A stretch of DNA of 64,000 nucleotides, from positions 310,001 through 374,000 of the forward strand of contig NZ_BSNG01000001.1 of the NCBI RefSeq assembly GCF_030159855.1. The letters run 5' to 3'. The translations under genes were made by a program, and so were the position numbers. Positions 1 to 9,273 of the stretch are shown here, piece after piece (position 1 is the first letter of the stretch; every line of letters starts with the position of its first letter). The notes below the pieces were generated by a model. The model was not told the origin of the DNA. It saw only the letters and a program-made list of their open reading frames with translations, and ran no database searches. This DNA comes from Devosia yakushimensis. GTDB lineage: Bacteria; Pseudomonadota; Alphaproteobacteria; Rhizobiales; Devosiaceae.

Positions 1-1
1 C

Positions 2-514
2 ATGCGCGCCGGTCCCGCCCTCCTGCTGCTTCTTGCCTGCGCGACGCCCGCCGTCGCGCAGTCCAAGAGCAAGGTGCCCCAATCGGTGCAGGTGCTCGAG
101 GTGTGCGAGAAATTCGCCACCGGCGACGTGCTGGCGCGCGAAAACGCCGAAGAGCACGGCTGGACCATTTACGACGAAGATGGCGAAAGCCCCTATGTCC
201 GGTTCTATACCGGCGAGAAGGACATTCCGGGCATCGGCTATGCCGAGTTGACCGTGCTGATCGAGGATTATCCGGGCAAGATGTTCGGCTATTGCCGCGT
301 CGACGCCAGCGAGCCCAGCGGGGATGCCGTAGCCGAGATCGAGCCCATCGATGCGCTGGAGCGCTATGACGGCAAGACCACCAAAAATGACGATGGCATG
401 TTCGGCAGCTTTACCGGCGCCGGCGATCCGGACACCCTGTTGCTCGCCCATCACAGCGAAACCAGCTTCGTGATCCAGCTGACGGTCATCCGGCCGCAGG
501 CGGAGACCGAATGA
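2..514 (+). CDS. Small secreted protein of unknown function
   Basis: A 170-residue protein whose first 20 residues form a clear Sec signal peptide (Leu/Ala-rich core ending in AVAQ), so the mature product should be periplasmic. The mature part is acidic, with Cys near residue 35 and another near 98 that could pair. I do not recognise a family. The ATG is the second base of the window, so an upstream start cannot be excluded. It overlaps the following cupin gene by four bases (ATGA), so the two are translationally coupled and probably cotranscribed ahead of sucD. Confidence 0.6.
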   Translation: MRAGPALLLLLACATPAVAQSKSKVPQSVQVLEVCEKFATGDVLARENAEEHGWTIYDEDGESPYVRFYTGEKDIPGIGYAELTVLIEDYPGKMFGYCRVDASEPSGDAVAEIEPIDALERYDGKTTKNDDGMFGSFTGAGDPDTLLLAHHSETSFVIQLTVIRPQAETE

Positions 515-888
515 GCGTTCCGCGCAAGATCAATCTGGTGCAGGCCGCCAGCGATACGATCAAGGCCGTCTGGCAGCCCCATATCGCCGGCGATATCAAT
601 GACAGCCAGGTCAAGATCGCCAAATTCGGCGAGGTCTTCGACTGGCATGCCCATGAGCATGAGGACGAAGGCTTTCTCGTGCTCAAGGGCCGCATCGCCA
701 TCGATTTCCGCGACGGGGTGGTGGAACTGGGCGAAGGGGAATTCCTCGTCGTGCCCAAATCCGTCGAGCATCGTCCCCGTTCGCTGACCCATGAGCCCAT
801 CGTGCTCATGGTCGAGCCATCCACCACCATCAACACCGGCACTGCGACATCAAGCGCGCGCACTGTCACCGAACTCAACCGACTATAG
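511..888 (+). CDS. Cupin domain protein
   Basis: A 125-residue single-domain cupin. The metal-binding signature is visible as WHAHEHEDEGFLVLKG (residues about 47-62), followed by the second half with VVPKSVEHRP. Small monocupins of this type bind a metal and may act on or sense small molecules; the substrate cannot be told from sequence. It starts inside the stop codon of the upstream secreted-protein gene and ends 8 bases before sucD, so it is probably carried on the suc transcript. A role in the TCA cycle is not implied. Confidence 0.75.
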   Translation: MSVPRKINLVQAASDTIKAVWQPHIAGDINDSQVKIAKFGEVFDWHAHEHEDEGFLVLKGRIAIDFRDGVVELGEGEFLVVPKSVEHRPRSLTHEPIVLMVEPSTTINTGTATSSARTVTELNRL

Positions 889-896
889 GAAAACTC

Positions 897-1805
897 ATGT
901 CCATCCTGGTCAATAAAGACACCAAGGTTCTCGTACAGGGCCTGACCGGCAAGACCGGCACGTTCCACACCGAGCAGGCTTTGGCCTATTACGGCACCAA
1001 GATGGTGGGTGGTGTGAACCCCAAAAAGGCCGGTGAAACCTGGACCAGCGGCGTCGATGCCTCGGCCAGCCTGCCAGTCTTCGCCACCGTTGCCGAAGGC
1101 AAGGAAAAGACCGGGGCCAATGCCTCGGTCATCTATGTGCCGCCTCCGGGCGCCGCTGCCGCCATCGAGGAAGCGATCGATGCGGAGATTCCGCTGATCG
1201 TCTGCATCACCGAAGGCGTGCCGGTGCTCGACATGGTGCGGGTCAAGGCCAAGCTCGAAAAGTCCAAGTCGCGCCTGATCGGGCCGAACTGCCCGGGCGT
1301 TCTGACGCCGGAAGAATGCAAGATCGGCATCATGCCCGGTTCGATCTTCTCCAAGGGCAGCGTGGGCATTGTTTCCCGCTCGGGCACGCTTACCTATGAA
1401 GCAGTGTTCCAGACCACCAATGAAGGCCTTGGCCAGACCACCGCTGTCGGCATCGGCGGCGACCCGGTCAAGGGCACCGAGTTCATCGATATGCTCGAAA
1501 TGTTCCTGGCCGACGAAGCGACCAAGTCGATCATCATGATTGGCGAAATCGGCGGTTCGGCCGAGGAAGACGCGGCCCAGTTCCTGATCGACGAAGCCAA
1601 GCGCGGCCGCAAGAAACCGATGGCTGGTTTCATCGCCGGCCTGACGGCTCCGGCCGGCCGCACCATGGGCCATGCTGGCGCCGTAATTTCGGGTGGTAAA
1701 GGCGGCGCCGAAGACAAGATCGCCGCGATGGAAGCCGCCGGCATCCGCGTGTCGAAGTCGCCGGCCCGCATCGGCCGGACGTTGGCGGAAGTGCTGAAGG
1801 GCTGA
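897..1805 (+). CDS. sucD: Succinyl-CoA ligase, alpha subunit
   Basis: A 302-residue protein of normal length for SucD, the CoA-binding alpha subunit that with SucC makes succinate and ATP or GTP from succinyl-CoA in the TCA cycle. The N-terminal Rossmann CoA-binding domain shows VQGLTGKTGTFHTEQA (about 13-28), and the phosphorylated active-site histidine is His259 in GHAGAVISGGKGG. sucC is not in the window; in related genomes it lies upstream, where two small genes are found here. A 119-base palindromic repeat follows the stop, separating it from sucA. Confidence 0.97.
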   Translation: MSILVNKDTKVLVQGLTGKTGTFHTEQALAYYGTKMVGGVNPKKAGETWTSGVDASASLPVFATVAEGKEKTGANASVIYVPPPGAAAAIEEAIDAEIPLIVCITEGVPVLDMVRVKAKLEKSKSRLIGPNCPGVLTPEECKIGIMPGSIFSKGSVGIVSRSGTLTYEAVFQTTNEGLGQTTAVGIGGDPVKGTEFIDMLEMFLADEATKSIIMIGEIGGSAEEDAAQFLIDEAKRGRKKPMAGFIAGLTAPAGRTMGHAGAVISGGKGGAEDKIAAMEAAGIRVSKSPARIGRTLAEVLKG

Positions 1806-1809
1806 GATC

Positions 1810-1928
1810 GGATACCCCCTCCTGGCCTCCCCCTGACAGGGGAGGGACGGGCTGGTGGTGGACTGCGATTTTTGGGAGGCCCCGATCGATCCCTCCCCCT
1901 ATCAGGGGGGAGGTTAGGTGGGGTATCC
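1810..1928. repeat. Palindromic intergenic repeat (sucD-sucA)
   Basis: The ends are perfect 9-base inverted copies (GGATACCCC at 1810-1818 and GGGGTATCC at 1920-1928). Each half holds its own C-rich/G-rich hairpin (CTCCCC...GGGGAGG type). The same design recurs in at least seven other gaps of this window. It may act as a processing or termination structure between sucD and sucA; there is no U-tract. Confidence 0.75.
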
Positions 1929-2051
1929 CTGCCAAGAATGCGACCAATGTCGGTCGCGCTTCGGACACAGAACGGTGTTACGCCAGCTGTGCCCGAAACG
2001 GGTATAGATGAATTGAGCCACGGCCCTGCTCAGGGGTCGTTACACTTAACA

Positions 2052-2079
2052 GGATACTAAGGATAAGCGGTCAGTATCC
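2052..2079. promoter_or_regulatory. sucA: Inverted repeat upstream of sucA
   Basis: GGATACT (2052-2058) and AGTATCC (2073-2079) form perfect 7-base arms with a 14-base spacer, about 80 bases before the sucA ATG. The rest of the 355-base sucD-sucA gap holds the palindromic repeat at 1810-1928 and a smaller ACCGG/CCGGT hairpin at 2103-2117. This could be an operator or leader structure; no protein is identified. Confidence 0.35.
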
Positions 2080-2160
2080 GATCGAAATTAGGGACCGCAT
2101 GGACCGGCTTGTCCGGTTGTTGAGAAGGATGGCGGGGCGTGGGCCTCGCGACAAAAAGCG

Positions 2161-5100
2161 ATGACACGACAGGAAAAGAACGACACGTTCTTGCTGACCT
2201 CGTTCCTCTATGGGGGGAACGCCGACTACATCGAACAACTCTATTCCCGCTATAAAAGCGATCCCGACAGCGTCGACGAGACCTGGAAGAGCTTCTTCGG
2301 CCGGCTCGACGATAATGACAGCGACGCGCAAAAGAGCGCCGACGGCCCGAGCTGGGGCCGCAAGGATTGGCCGCAGAGCGCCAATGGCGAACTGGTCAGC
2401 GCGCTGGACGGCAATTGGGGCGAAGTCGCCATCAAGACCGAGAAGGCCATCGCCAAAAAGGCCGAGGCCATGGGCGTGGCCAAGGCCAGCGTCGCTGACG
2501 TGCTGCAGGCCACGCGGGATTCCATCCGCGCCATCATGATGATCCGGGCCTATCGCATGCGCGGTCATCTGCATGCCGATCTCGACCCGCTCAAGATGAA
2601 GGAAGACGAGCCGGCTCCCGAGCTCGATCCCAAGAGCTATGGCTTCACCGAAGCCGATTACGGCCGCAAGATCTTCATCGACAATTATCTGGGGCTGGAA
2701 TACGCCACCATCCCCGAAATGCTGACGATCCTGGAGCGCACCTATTGCGGCACGCTCGGCATCGAATTCATGCATATCTCCGATCCTGAAGCCAAGCAGT
2801 GGATTCAGGAACGGATCGAAGGGCCGGACAAGGAAATCACCTTCACGCCCGAGGGCAAGAAGGCGATCCTCAACAAGCTGATCGAAGCCGAGGGCTTCGA
2901 AAAATTCATCGACGTCAAATATACCGGCACCAAGCGCTTCGGCCTCGACGGTTCGGAAGCCACCATCCCGGCGCTCGAGCAGATCATCAAGCGCGGCGGC
3001 GCCCTTGGCATCAAGGATATCGTGCTGGGCATGGCGCACCGTGGCCGGCTCAATGTGCTGACGCAGGTGCTGCAGAAGCCGCATCGCGCGCTGTTCCACG
3101 AGTTCAAGGGTGGCGCCTTCTACCCCGATGACGTGGAAGGCTCAGGCGACGTCAAGTATCACCTGGGCGCCTCGTCGGACCGTGAGTTCGACAACAACAA
3201 GGTTCACCTGTCGCTGACGGCCAATCCGTCGCACCTGGAGATCGTCGATCCGGTGGTGCTGGGCAAGGCCCGTGCCAAGCAGGACCAGCATATTGCGCCC
3301 GATGGCAAGCTGATCAATATCGCAACGGACGGCAAGCCCGATCGCTCCATGGTGCTGCCGCTGCTGATCCATGGCGATGCGGCCTTTGCCGGCCAGGGCG
3401 TGGTTGCCGAATGCCTGGGGCTTTCCGGCCTTAAGGGCCATCGCACGGGCGGCTCGATCCATTTCGTGATCAACAACCAGATCGGCTTCACCACGGCGCC
3501 GATGTATTCGCGCTCCTCGCCCTATCCGACCGATGTCGCCAAGATGATCGAGGCGCCGGTGCTGCATGTGAACGGGGATGACCCGGAAGCTGTGGTGTTT
3601 GCGGCCAAGATCGCTGTCGAATACCGGCAGAAGTTTGCCAAGCCCGTCGTCATCGACATGTTCTGCTATCGTCGCTTTGGCCATAATGAAGGCGACGAGC
3701 CCAGCTTCACCCAGCCGCTGATGTATTCCAAGATCCGCGCGCATAAGTCGACGCTGGATATCTATGCCGGCAAGCTCGTGGGCGAGGGTCTGCTGACCGA
3801 GGCCGATGTCGATAAGCTCAAGGCCGATTGGCGCGCCAAGCTCGATGCCGAATTCGAAGCCGGCCAGGATTATCGCCCCAACAAGGCCGACTGGCTCGAT
3901 GGCGTGTGGAAGGATTTCCGCCCCGCCGACCAGGAAGGCCCGCGCCGCGGCGATACCGGTGTCGAGATCGACCGGCTGGTCAAGATCGGCACCGCGCTGA
4001 CCCGTGTGCCCGAGGGCTTCAACGTGCACCGCACGGTCAAGAAGTTCATGGATAACCGGCTCGCCGCTATTGAATCCGGCGAAGGCATCGACTGGGCGAC
4101 GGCGGAAGCCCTGGCCTTTGGCACACTGGTCACCGAGGGTCATCCCGTGCGCCTTTCCGGCCAGGATGTCGAACGCGGTACGTTCAGCCAGCGTCATTCG
4201 GTGCTGAACGACCAGCAGGTCGACAACAAGACCTATACCCCGCTCAACAACCTCTCCGAGGACCAGAGCCGCTACGAAGTCATCAATTCGATGCTCTCAG
4301 AAGAAGCGGTGCTGGGCTTTGAATACGGCTATTCGCTGGCCGAGCCCAAGGCCCTGACCATCTGGGAAGCCCAGTTCGGCGACTTCGTCAACGGCGCGCA
4401 GGTGGTGATCGACCAGTTCATCTCCTCGGGCGAGCGCAAGTGGTTCCGCATGTCGGGCCTCGTGATGCTGTTGCCGCATGGCTATGAAGGGCAGGGGCCG
4501 GAGCACTCCTCGGCGCGTCCCGAGCGCTTCCTGCAGCTTTGTGCTGAAGACAATATGCAGGTCGCCAATTGCACGACGCCGGCGAACTATTTCCATGCCC
4601 TGCGCCGCCAGGTGACCCGCGACTTCCGCAAGCCGCTGATCCTGATGACGCCCAAGAGCCTGTTGCGCCACAAGCGCGCCACTTCGGGCCTGGTCGAGCT
4701 GGGTCCGGATTCCTGCTTCCATCGCCTGCTCTGGGACGATGCCGAGGCGCCGGGCGCACCCAAGACCACGATCAAGCTCAAAAGCGACGATCAGATCCGC
4801 CGCGTCGTGCTGTGCACCGGCAAGGTCTATTATGACCTGTTGGAAGATCGCGAGAAGAAGGGCATCGACGATGTCTATCTCTTGCGCATCGAGCAGCTCT
4901 ATCCGTTCCCGGCCAAGGCGCTGCTGGACGAATTGAGCCGCTTCCAGAATGCCGAGATCATCTGGTGCCAGGAAGAGCCCAAGAATATGGGCGCCTGGGC
5001 CTTCATCCAGCCCTATGTGGAATGGGTGTTCGACCAGATGGGCCGCACCGGCCAGCGCGTGCGCTATACCGGCCGCCCGGCTTCCGCCTCCACTGCTACG

Positions 5101-5163
5101 GGTCTGATGCGGACCCATCTTGCCCAATTGCAGGCCTTCCTCGACGAAGCCCTTGGCAGCTAA
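2161..5163 (+). CDS. sucA: 2-oxoglutarate dehydrogenase E1 component
   Basis: A 1000-residue thiamine-diphosphate-dependent E1 subunit that decarboxylates 2-oxoglutarate and passes the succinyl group to the lipoyl arm of SucB. The N-terminal region LTSFLYGGNADYIEQLY is the usual start of alphaproteobacterial SucA and supports the ATG at 2161, although no strong Shine-Dalgarno precedes it. ThDP/E1 motifs include LGMAHRGRLNVL and GHNEGDEPSFTQP, and the transketolase-like C-terminal half has SGLVMLLPHGYEGQGPEHSS. It sits 12 bases before sucB and is surely cotranscribed with it. Confidence 0.97.
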   Translation: MTRQEKNDTFLLTSFLYGGNADYIEQLYSRYKSDPDSVDETWKSFFGRLDDNDSDAQKSADGPSWGRKDWPQSANGELVSALDGNWGEVAIKTEKAIAKKAEAMGVAKASVADVLQATRDSIRAIMMIRAYRMRGHLHADLDPLKMKEDEPAPELDPKSYGFTEADYGRKIFIDNYLGLEYATIPEMLTILERTYCGTLGIEFMHISDPEAKQWIQERIEGPDKEITFTPEGKKAILNKLIEAEGFEKFIDVKYTGTKRFGLDGSEATIPALEQIIKRGGALGIKDIVLGMAHRGRLNVLTQVLQKPHRALFHEFKGGAFYPDDVEGSGDVKYHLGASSDREFDNNKVHLSLTANPSHLEIVDPVVLGKARAKQDQHIAPDGKLINIATDGKPDRSMVLPLLIHGDAAFAGQGVVAECLGLSGLKGHRTGGSIHFVINNQIGFTTAPMYSRSSPYPTDVAKMIEAPVLHVNGDDPEAVVFAAKIAVEYRQKFAKPVVIDMFCYRRFGHNEGDEPSFTQPLMYSKIRAHKSTLDIYAGKLVGEGLLTEADVDKLKADWRAKLDAEFEAGQDYRPNKADWLDGVWKDFRPADQEGPRRGDTGVEIDRLVKIGTALTRVPEGFNVHRTVKKFMDNRLAAIESGEGIDWATAEALAFGTLVTEGHPVRLSGQDVERGTFSQRHSVLNDQQVDNKTYTPLNNLSEDQSRYEVINSMLSEEAVLGFEYGYSLAEPKALTIWEAQFGDFVNGAQVVIDQFISSGERKWFRMSGLVMLLPHGYEGQGPEHSSARPERFLQLCAEDNMQVANCTTPANYFHALRRQVTRDFRKPLILMTPKSLLRHKRATSGLVELGPDSCFHRLLWDDAEAPGAPKTTIKLKSDDQIRRVVLCTGKVYYDLLEDREKKGIDDVYLLRIEQLYPFPAKALLDELSRFQNAEIIWCQEEPKNMGAWAFIQPYVEWVFDQMGRTGQRVRYTGRPASASTATGLMRTHLAQLQAFLDEALGS

Positions 5164-5175
5164 AAGGACAAAATA

Positions 5176-6450
5176 ATGTCGACAGAAATCCGCGTACCGA
5201 CCCTGGGCGAAAGCGTGACCGAGGCCACGATCGGCCAGTGGTTCAAGCAGGTTGGCGACAATGTTGCCGCCGATGAGCCGCTTGTGGAGCTGGAAACCGA
5301 CAAGGTGACCATCGAAGTGCCGGCCCCCGCTGCCGGCGTGCTCGAAGCCATTGCCGCCCAGCCGGGCGATACGGTCGATGTGGGTGCGCTGCTGGGCGCC
5401 ATCGGTGGCGCTGGCGCGGTTGCCACGCCCAAGCCTGCCGAAGCCAAGCCTGCCGAAGCCAAACCGGCGGAGGCCAAGGCCGAAGTGCCCGCCGCCAATG
5501 CTGCCGGTCCCGAACCGGTCAAGCCCGAACCCGCCGCTGCCACGAGCATGCCCCCGGCCCCTTCCGCGCAGAAGCTGATCAACGAAAAGGGCCTCAATGG
5601 CTCGGAGATCGAAGGATCGGGCAAGCGCGGCCAGGTGCTCAAGGAAGACGTGCTGGCCGCCTTGACCAAGCCCGCTGCCGCTCCTGCGCCCAAGGCCGTC
5701 GAAGCCAAGGCCCCGGCTGCGCCGCGTGCCCCTGTTGCCGCCGACGATGCGGCCAAGGAAGAGCGGGTCAAGATGACCCGGTTGCGCCAGACCATTGCCC
5801 GGCGCCTGAAGGATGCGCAGAACACTGCCGCCATGCTCACCACCTTCAACGAGGTGGACATGAAGCCGGTGATGGACCTGCGCAATTCCTACAAGGAGCT
5901 GTTCGAGAAGAAGCACGGCGTCAAGCTCGGCTTCATGGGCTTCTTCACCAAGGCCGTGGTGCATGCGCTCAAGGAAATCCCGGCGGTCAATGCCGAGATC
6001 GATGGCGATGACCTGATCTACAAGAACTACGCCCATATCGGCGTCGCCGTCGGCACCGACAAGGGTCTTGTCGTGCCGGTGGTGCGCAATGCCGACCAGA
6101 TGAGCATTGCCGAGATCGAGAAGGAAATCGCCAGCCTGGGCAAGAAGGCGCGCGATGCTCAGCTGTCCATGGCCGACATGCAGGGCGGCACCTTCACCAT
6201 CTCCAATGGTGGTGTCTATGGCTCGCTGATGAGCACGCCTATCCTCAATGCCCCCCAGTCGGGTATTCTGGGCATGCACAAGATCCAGGAGCGTCCGGTC
6301 GTCGTTGGCGGCCAGATTGTGATCCGCCCGATGATGTATCTGGCGCTCTCCTATGACCACCGTGTGGTTGACGGCAAGGAAGCCGTTACCTTCCTGGTCC
6401 GCGTCAAGGAAAGCCTTGAGGCGCCCGAGCGGCTGGTGCTCGACCTCTAG
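5176..6450 (+). CDS. sucB: 2-oxoglutarate dehydrogenase E2, dihydrolipoamide succinyltransferase
   Basis: A 424-residue E2 subunit. It has one N-terminal lipoyl domain with the lipoylated Lys43 in ETDKVTIEV, an Ala/Pro-rich linker with three AEAKP-type repeats (about 82-97), an E3-binding domain (about 131-165), and a C-terminal acyltransferase domain with the active-site SYDHRVVDG (His395, Asp399). It transfers succinyl from the lipoyl arm to CoA. One lipoyl domain is typical for SucB. It is followed by a strong hairpin and U-tract, so the sucAB transcript probably ends here, with lpd transcribed separately or by read-through. Confidence 0.97.
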   Translation: MSTEIRVPTLGESVTEATIGQWFKQVGDNVAADEPLVELETDKVTIEVPAPAAGVLEAIAAQPGDTVDVGALLGAIGGAGAVATPKPAEAKPAEAKPAEAKAEVPAANAAGPEPVKPEPAAATSMPPAPSAQKLINEKGLNGSEIEGSGKRGQVLKEDVLAALTKPAAAPAPKAVEAKAPAAPRAPVAADDAAKEERVKMTRLRQTIARRLKDAQNTAAMLTTFNEVDMKPVMDLRNSYKELFEKKHGVKLGFMGFFTKAVVHALKEIPAVNAEIDGDDLIYKNYAHIGVAVGTDKGLVVPVVRNADQMSIAEIEKEIASLGKKARDAQLSMADMQGGTFTISNGGVYGSLMSTPILNAPQSGILGMHKIQERPVVVGGQIVIRPMMYLALSYDHRVVDGKEAVTFLVRVKESLEAPERLVLDL

Positions 6451-6475
6451 AACGACACAATTTTAGGCATGCTGA

Positions 6476-6502
6476 AGGGTCCGCCGCGGCGGGCCCTTTT
6501 TG
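6476..6502 (+). terminator. Rho-independent terminator after sucB
   Basis: A GC-rich hairpin (AGGG...CCCT arms around CCGCCGCGGCGG) is followed directly by TTTTTG, 25 bases after the sucB stop. It is the strongest terminator in the TCA region. Confidence 0.8.
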
Positions 6503-6607
6503 TTGGCATTATCGTGATCGGGGTTATTGCCGGTGCTAACAGTCTGTTAACGCCGAAGCCTCAGATGACACAGTGTGCTAACCAGATATTTCGGAGTAAA
6601 GCGCCTG

Positions 6608-7060
6608 GTGCGTTCCCTGTTTTTCCCTGCCATGTTTTGCCTTGCCGCACTTATCCCCGCTGCGGCCACCGCGCAGGAGACCGCCGACGCCGAACTGGTC
6701 GGTGAGCTGATGGCCTTCCACGGCTCGCGGGCCATCGTGTCGGCAATGACCACCCATTGCTACGAAACCACCGGGCTCAACAGCGCTTACAAAACCGCCA
6801 ATGATAACTGGTACTTGCGCAATATCGGCTTTCTCGATCTGGCCAACCGGGTGATCGCCAAGCTGGGCGGGGCGGCCCAGGGGCAGGTGGAAGCGGCCGA
6901 AACCTATGGCGGCACGCAGATCATGAGCGCCTTCAACCAGGCCGGCGACAAGGACGCATTCTGCAAATCCTTCCTCGAACGTGTCGATAGCGGCTCGCTC
7001 GATATCGACAAGCAATTGCCCGCCGTGCTCAAGCGCGCCCAGGACATTGCCGCTCAATAA
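6608..7060 (+). CDS. Small secreted protein of unknown function
   Basis: A GTG at 6608 has GGAG at 6593-6596 and gives a 150-residue protein beginning MRSLFFPAMFC with a signal peptide ending AATAQ. The GTG/TTG codons further upstream have no ribosome-binding site and would put charged residues before the signal. The mature protein has three Cys and no family I can name; two Cys may form a disulfide in the periplasm. It follows the sucB terminator, so it probably has its own promoter. Confidence 0.6.
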   Translation: MRSLFFPAMFCLAALIPAAATAQETADAELVGELMAFHGSRAIVSAMTTHCYETTGLNSAYKTANDNWYLRNIGFLDLANRVIAKLGGAAQGQVEAAETYGGTQIMSAFNQAGDKDAFCKSFLERVDSGSLDIDKQLPAVLKRAQDIAAQ

Positions 7061-7152
7061 AGGCCCGGCAAGAGGGGATGCCGAGCAGACGCGTTGCCCG
7101 GACAAGCAGGCTAGTGTAACTGCTGGGGCGCAATGACTCGGCGGTGCCCGTG

Positions 7153-7785
7153 ATGGATTTTCCCTGGTTCGAATTTGCCGGCCTGATGCTGGCCTTCGGC
7201 ATCAATGCAGTTATCCCCGGCGCCGATTTCGCCACGGTGCTGCGCCAATCCATCGTGCATGACCGGCGCGCGGCCCTGTTCACCTCGGCCGGCATTGCCA
7301 CCTCGATCCTGGTCCATGGCAGCTATACCCTGCTGGGCGTTGGCCTGATCGTCGGGCAATCCCTGTTATTGTTCAATATTCTCAAGTGGATAGGCGCGGC
7401 CTATTTGATCTGGCTGGCCATTTCGGCGCTGCGCAGTCCACCGCCCAGGCCGCCCGAAGCGGGTGATCTTGCAGGCGCCAGGCGCGGTGACTTCGCCGCC
7501 TTCGGCCTTGGCTTCCTCACCAATCTGCTCAACCCCAAGGCCGTGCTGTTCTTCCTGGCGCTGTTCACCAGCCTGGTCTCGGCCCATACCGGCGGCGACG
7601 TTAAAGTTATCTACGTGCTGGCCATGAGCCTTATGCTTTTTGCCTGGTTCGCATTGGTCTCGATTTTCTTTACGACACCCTCTGTACGGCAAGGCTTTTT
7701 CCGGTTCGGCCGGTGGTTTAATCGGGTAACCGGCATTACATTCATCCTGCTGGCAGTCCGCGTGGCGATCGCGCAGCAACACTAG
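7153..7785 (+). CDS. LysE family amino acid exporter-like membrane protein
   Basis: A 210-residue protein with about six hydrophobic segments. The first segment carries the LysE/RhtB hallmark GINAVIPGADFATVLRQS, in which PGADF replaces the common PGPDF, followed by the next conserved stretch ending in a helix from about 50. The C-terminal half contains GFLTNLLNPKAVLFFLALF, the second family signature. Such proteins export amino acids or homoserine-like compounds; the substrate is unknown. The ATG at 7153 is preferred over the GTG at 7144 because it begins directly at the family N-terminus. Confidence 0.85.
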   Translation: MDFPWFEFAGLMLAFGINAVIPGADFATVLRQSIVHDRRAALFTSAGIATSILVHGSYTLLGVGLIVGQSLLLFNILKWIGAAYLIWLAISALRSPPPRPPEAGDLAGARRGDFAAFGLGFLTNLLNPKAVLFFLALFTSLVSAHTGGDVKVIYVLAMSLMLFAWFALVSIFFTTPSVRQGFFRFGRWFNRVTGITFILLAVRVAIAQQH

Positions 7786-7812
7786 GCACCTCTCAGTAAT
7801 CGGGGCATCAGA

Positions 7813-9222
7813 ATGGCAGACATCTTCGACCTCACCATTATCGGCTCGGGCCCGGGCGGCTATGTCGCGGCCATCCGCGCAGCGCAGCTGGGAATGAAGG
7901 TTGCCGTGGTGGAAAAATGGCCGACCCTGGGCGGTACCTGCCTTAATATCGGGTGCATTCCCTCCAAGGCGCTGCTGCATGCCTCCGAATTGTTCGAGGA
8001 AGCCGGCCATAGCTTCAAGGCGCTGGGCATAGATATCCCCGCGCCGGTGCTGAACCTACCGCAGATGATGAACCACAAGATCGAAACCGTTGCCGCCAAT
8101 GTAGGTGGGGTGGATTATCTCTTTAAAAAGAACAAGATAACTGTCTTCCGCGGCACCGGAACCATTGCTGCGGCGGGCAAGGTTCTGGTCACCCCGCAAT
8201 CGGGTTCGGCCCAGACAGTCGAGACCAAGAATATTGTTATCGCCACGGGTTCCGTATCGGCTAACCTGCCGGGTATCGAGGTCGACGAGAAGCAGATCGT
8301 CAGCTCCACTGGCGCGCTGACGCTGGACAAGGTGCCGGGCAAGCTCCTGGTGATCGGCGCGGGCGTGATCGGGCTGGAGCTGGGCTCGGTCTGGGCACGG
8401 CTGGGCGCACAGGTGACCGTGGTCGAATATCTCGATCGCATCCTGCCGGGTATGGACAGCGAAGTGGCCCGCCAATTCCAGCGCATGCTGCAAAAGCAGG
8501 GCATGGAATTCAAGCTGTCGAGCAAGGTCGCCGCCATCGACAAGCAGGATGATGGCTCGCTCAAGGTGCGGGTCGAACCGGCCAAGGGCGGCGATATGGA
8601 AATTCTCGACGCCGATGTGGCCCTCGTGGCCATCGGCCGCAAGCCCTATACCGAAGGGCTGGGGCTCGACATTGTCGGGGTGGCGCTGGACGAGCGTGGC
8701 CGGGTGCGGGTCGACGGGCATTACAAGAGCTCGGTCGATGGCATCTACGCCATTGGCGACGTGATTGCCGGGCCGATGCTGGCGCACAAGGCCGAGGACG
8801 AGGGCATTGCGGTGGCCGAAATCCTGAGCGGCCAGGCCGGCCACGTGAACTATGCGGCGATCCCGGCCGTGGTTTACACCAATCCGGAAATCGCCTCGGT
8901 CGGCAAGACGGAAGACGAGCTCAAGGCCGATGGCGTCGAATACAAGATCGGCAAATTCCCCTTCACCGCCAATGGCCGCGCCAAGGCCATGCTGGCGACG
9001 CAGGGCTTCGTGAAGATCCTTTCCGACGTCAATACCGACCGGGTGCTGGGCGCCCATATCGTGGGCAAGAATGCCGGCGAGATAATCCATGAACTGGTCG
9101 TGCTGATGGAATTCTCGGGGTCGTCCGAGGATTTGGCACGCAGCACGCATGCCCATCCGACCCTGTCGGAAGCGGTGCGCGAAGCGGCATTGTCGCTCGG
9201 CGATGGGGCTATTCATATTTGA
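7813..9222 (+). CDS. lpd: Dihydrolipoyl dehydrogenase (E3)
   Basis: A 469-residue FAD-dependent E3 that reoxidises the dihydrolipoyl arm of SucB with NAD+. It has the FAD site IIGSGPGGYVAAIRAA, the redox disulfide Cys43/Cys48 in GGTCLNIGCIPSK, the NAD-binding GAGVIGLELGSVWARLGA, and the C-terminal dimer-interface HAHPTLSE with catalytic His448 and Glu453. Its position after sucAB marks it as the E3 of the 2-oxoglutarate complex, although two unrelated genes and a terminator lie between. A perfect U-tract terminator follows downstream. Confidence 0.97.
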   Translation: MADIFDLTIIGSGPGGYVAAIRAAQLGMKVAVVEKWPTLGGTCLNIGCIPSKALLHASELFEEAGHSFKALGIDIPAPVLNLPQMMNHKIETVAANVGGVDYLFKKNKITVFRGTGTIAAAGKVLVTPQSGSAQTVETKNIVIATGSVSANLPGIEVDEKQIVSSTGALTLDKVPGKLLVIGAGVIGLELGSVWARLGAQVTVVEYLDRILPGMDSEVARQFQRMLQKQGMEFKLSSKVAAIDKQDDGSLKVRVEPAKGGDMEILDADVALVAIGRKPYTEGLGLDIVGVALDERGRVRVDGHYKSSVDGIYAIGDVIAGPMLAHKAEDEGIAVAEILSGQAGHVNYAAIPAVVYTNPEIASVGKTEDELKADGVEYKIGKFPFTANGRAKAMLATQGFVKILSDVNTDRVLGAHIVGKNAGEIIHELVVLMEFSGSSEDLARSTHAHPTLSEAVREAALSLGDGAIHI

Positions 9223-9273
9223 TTGGAAGGCAGCTTTCGGGCTGGCTGGCCGGAAGCCTCTCGCCACCCACGT

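Noticed and set aside
486..1673. Long open frame antisense to the cupin and sucD genes
   Set aside because: High-GC codon bias keeps the antisense frame open; the sense strand carries clear cupin and SucD signatures.
4297..6360. A 687-codon open frame antisense to sucA and sucB
   Set aside because: Composition is repetitive in Gly/Leu/His/Asp and shows no domain; it mirrors the sucAB reading frames.
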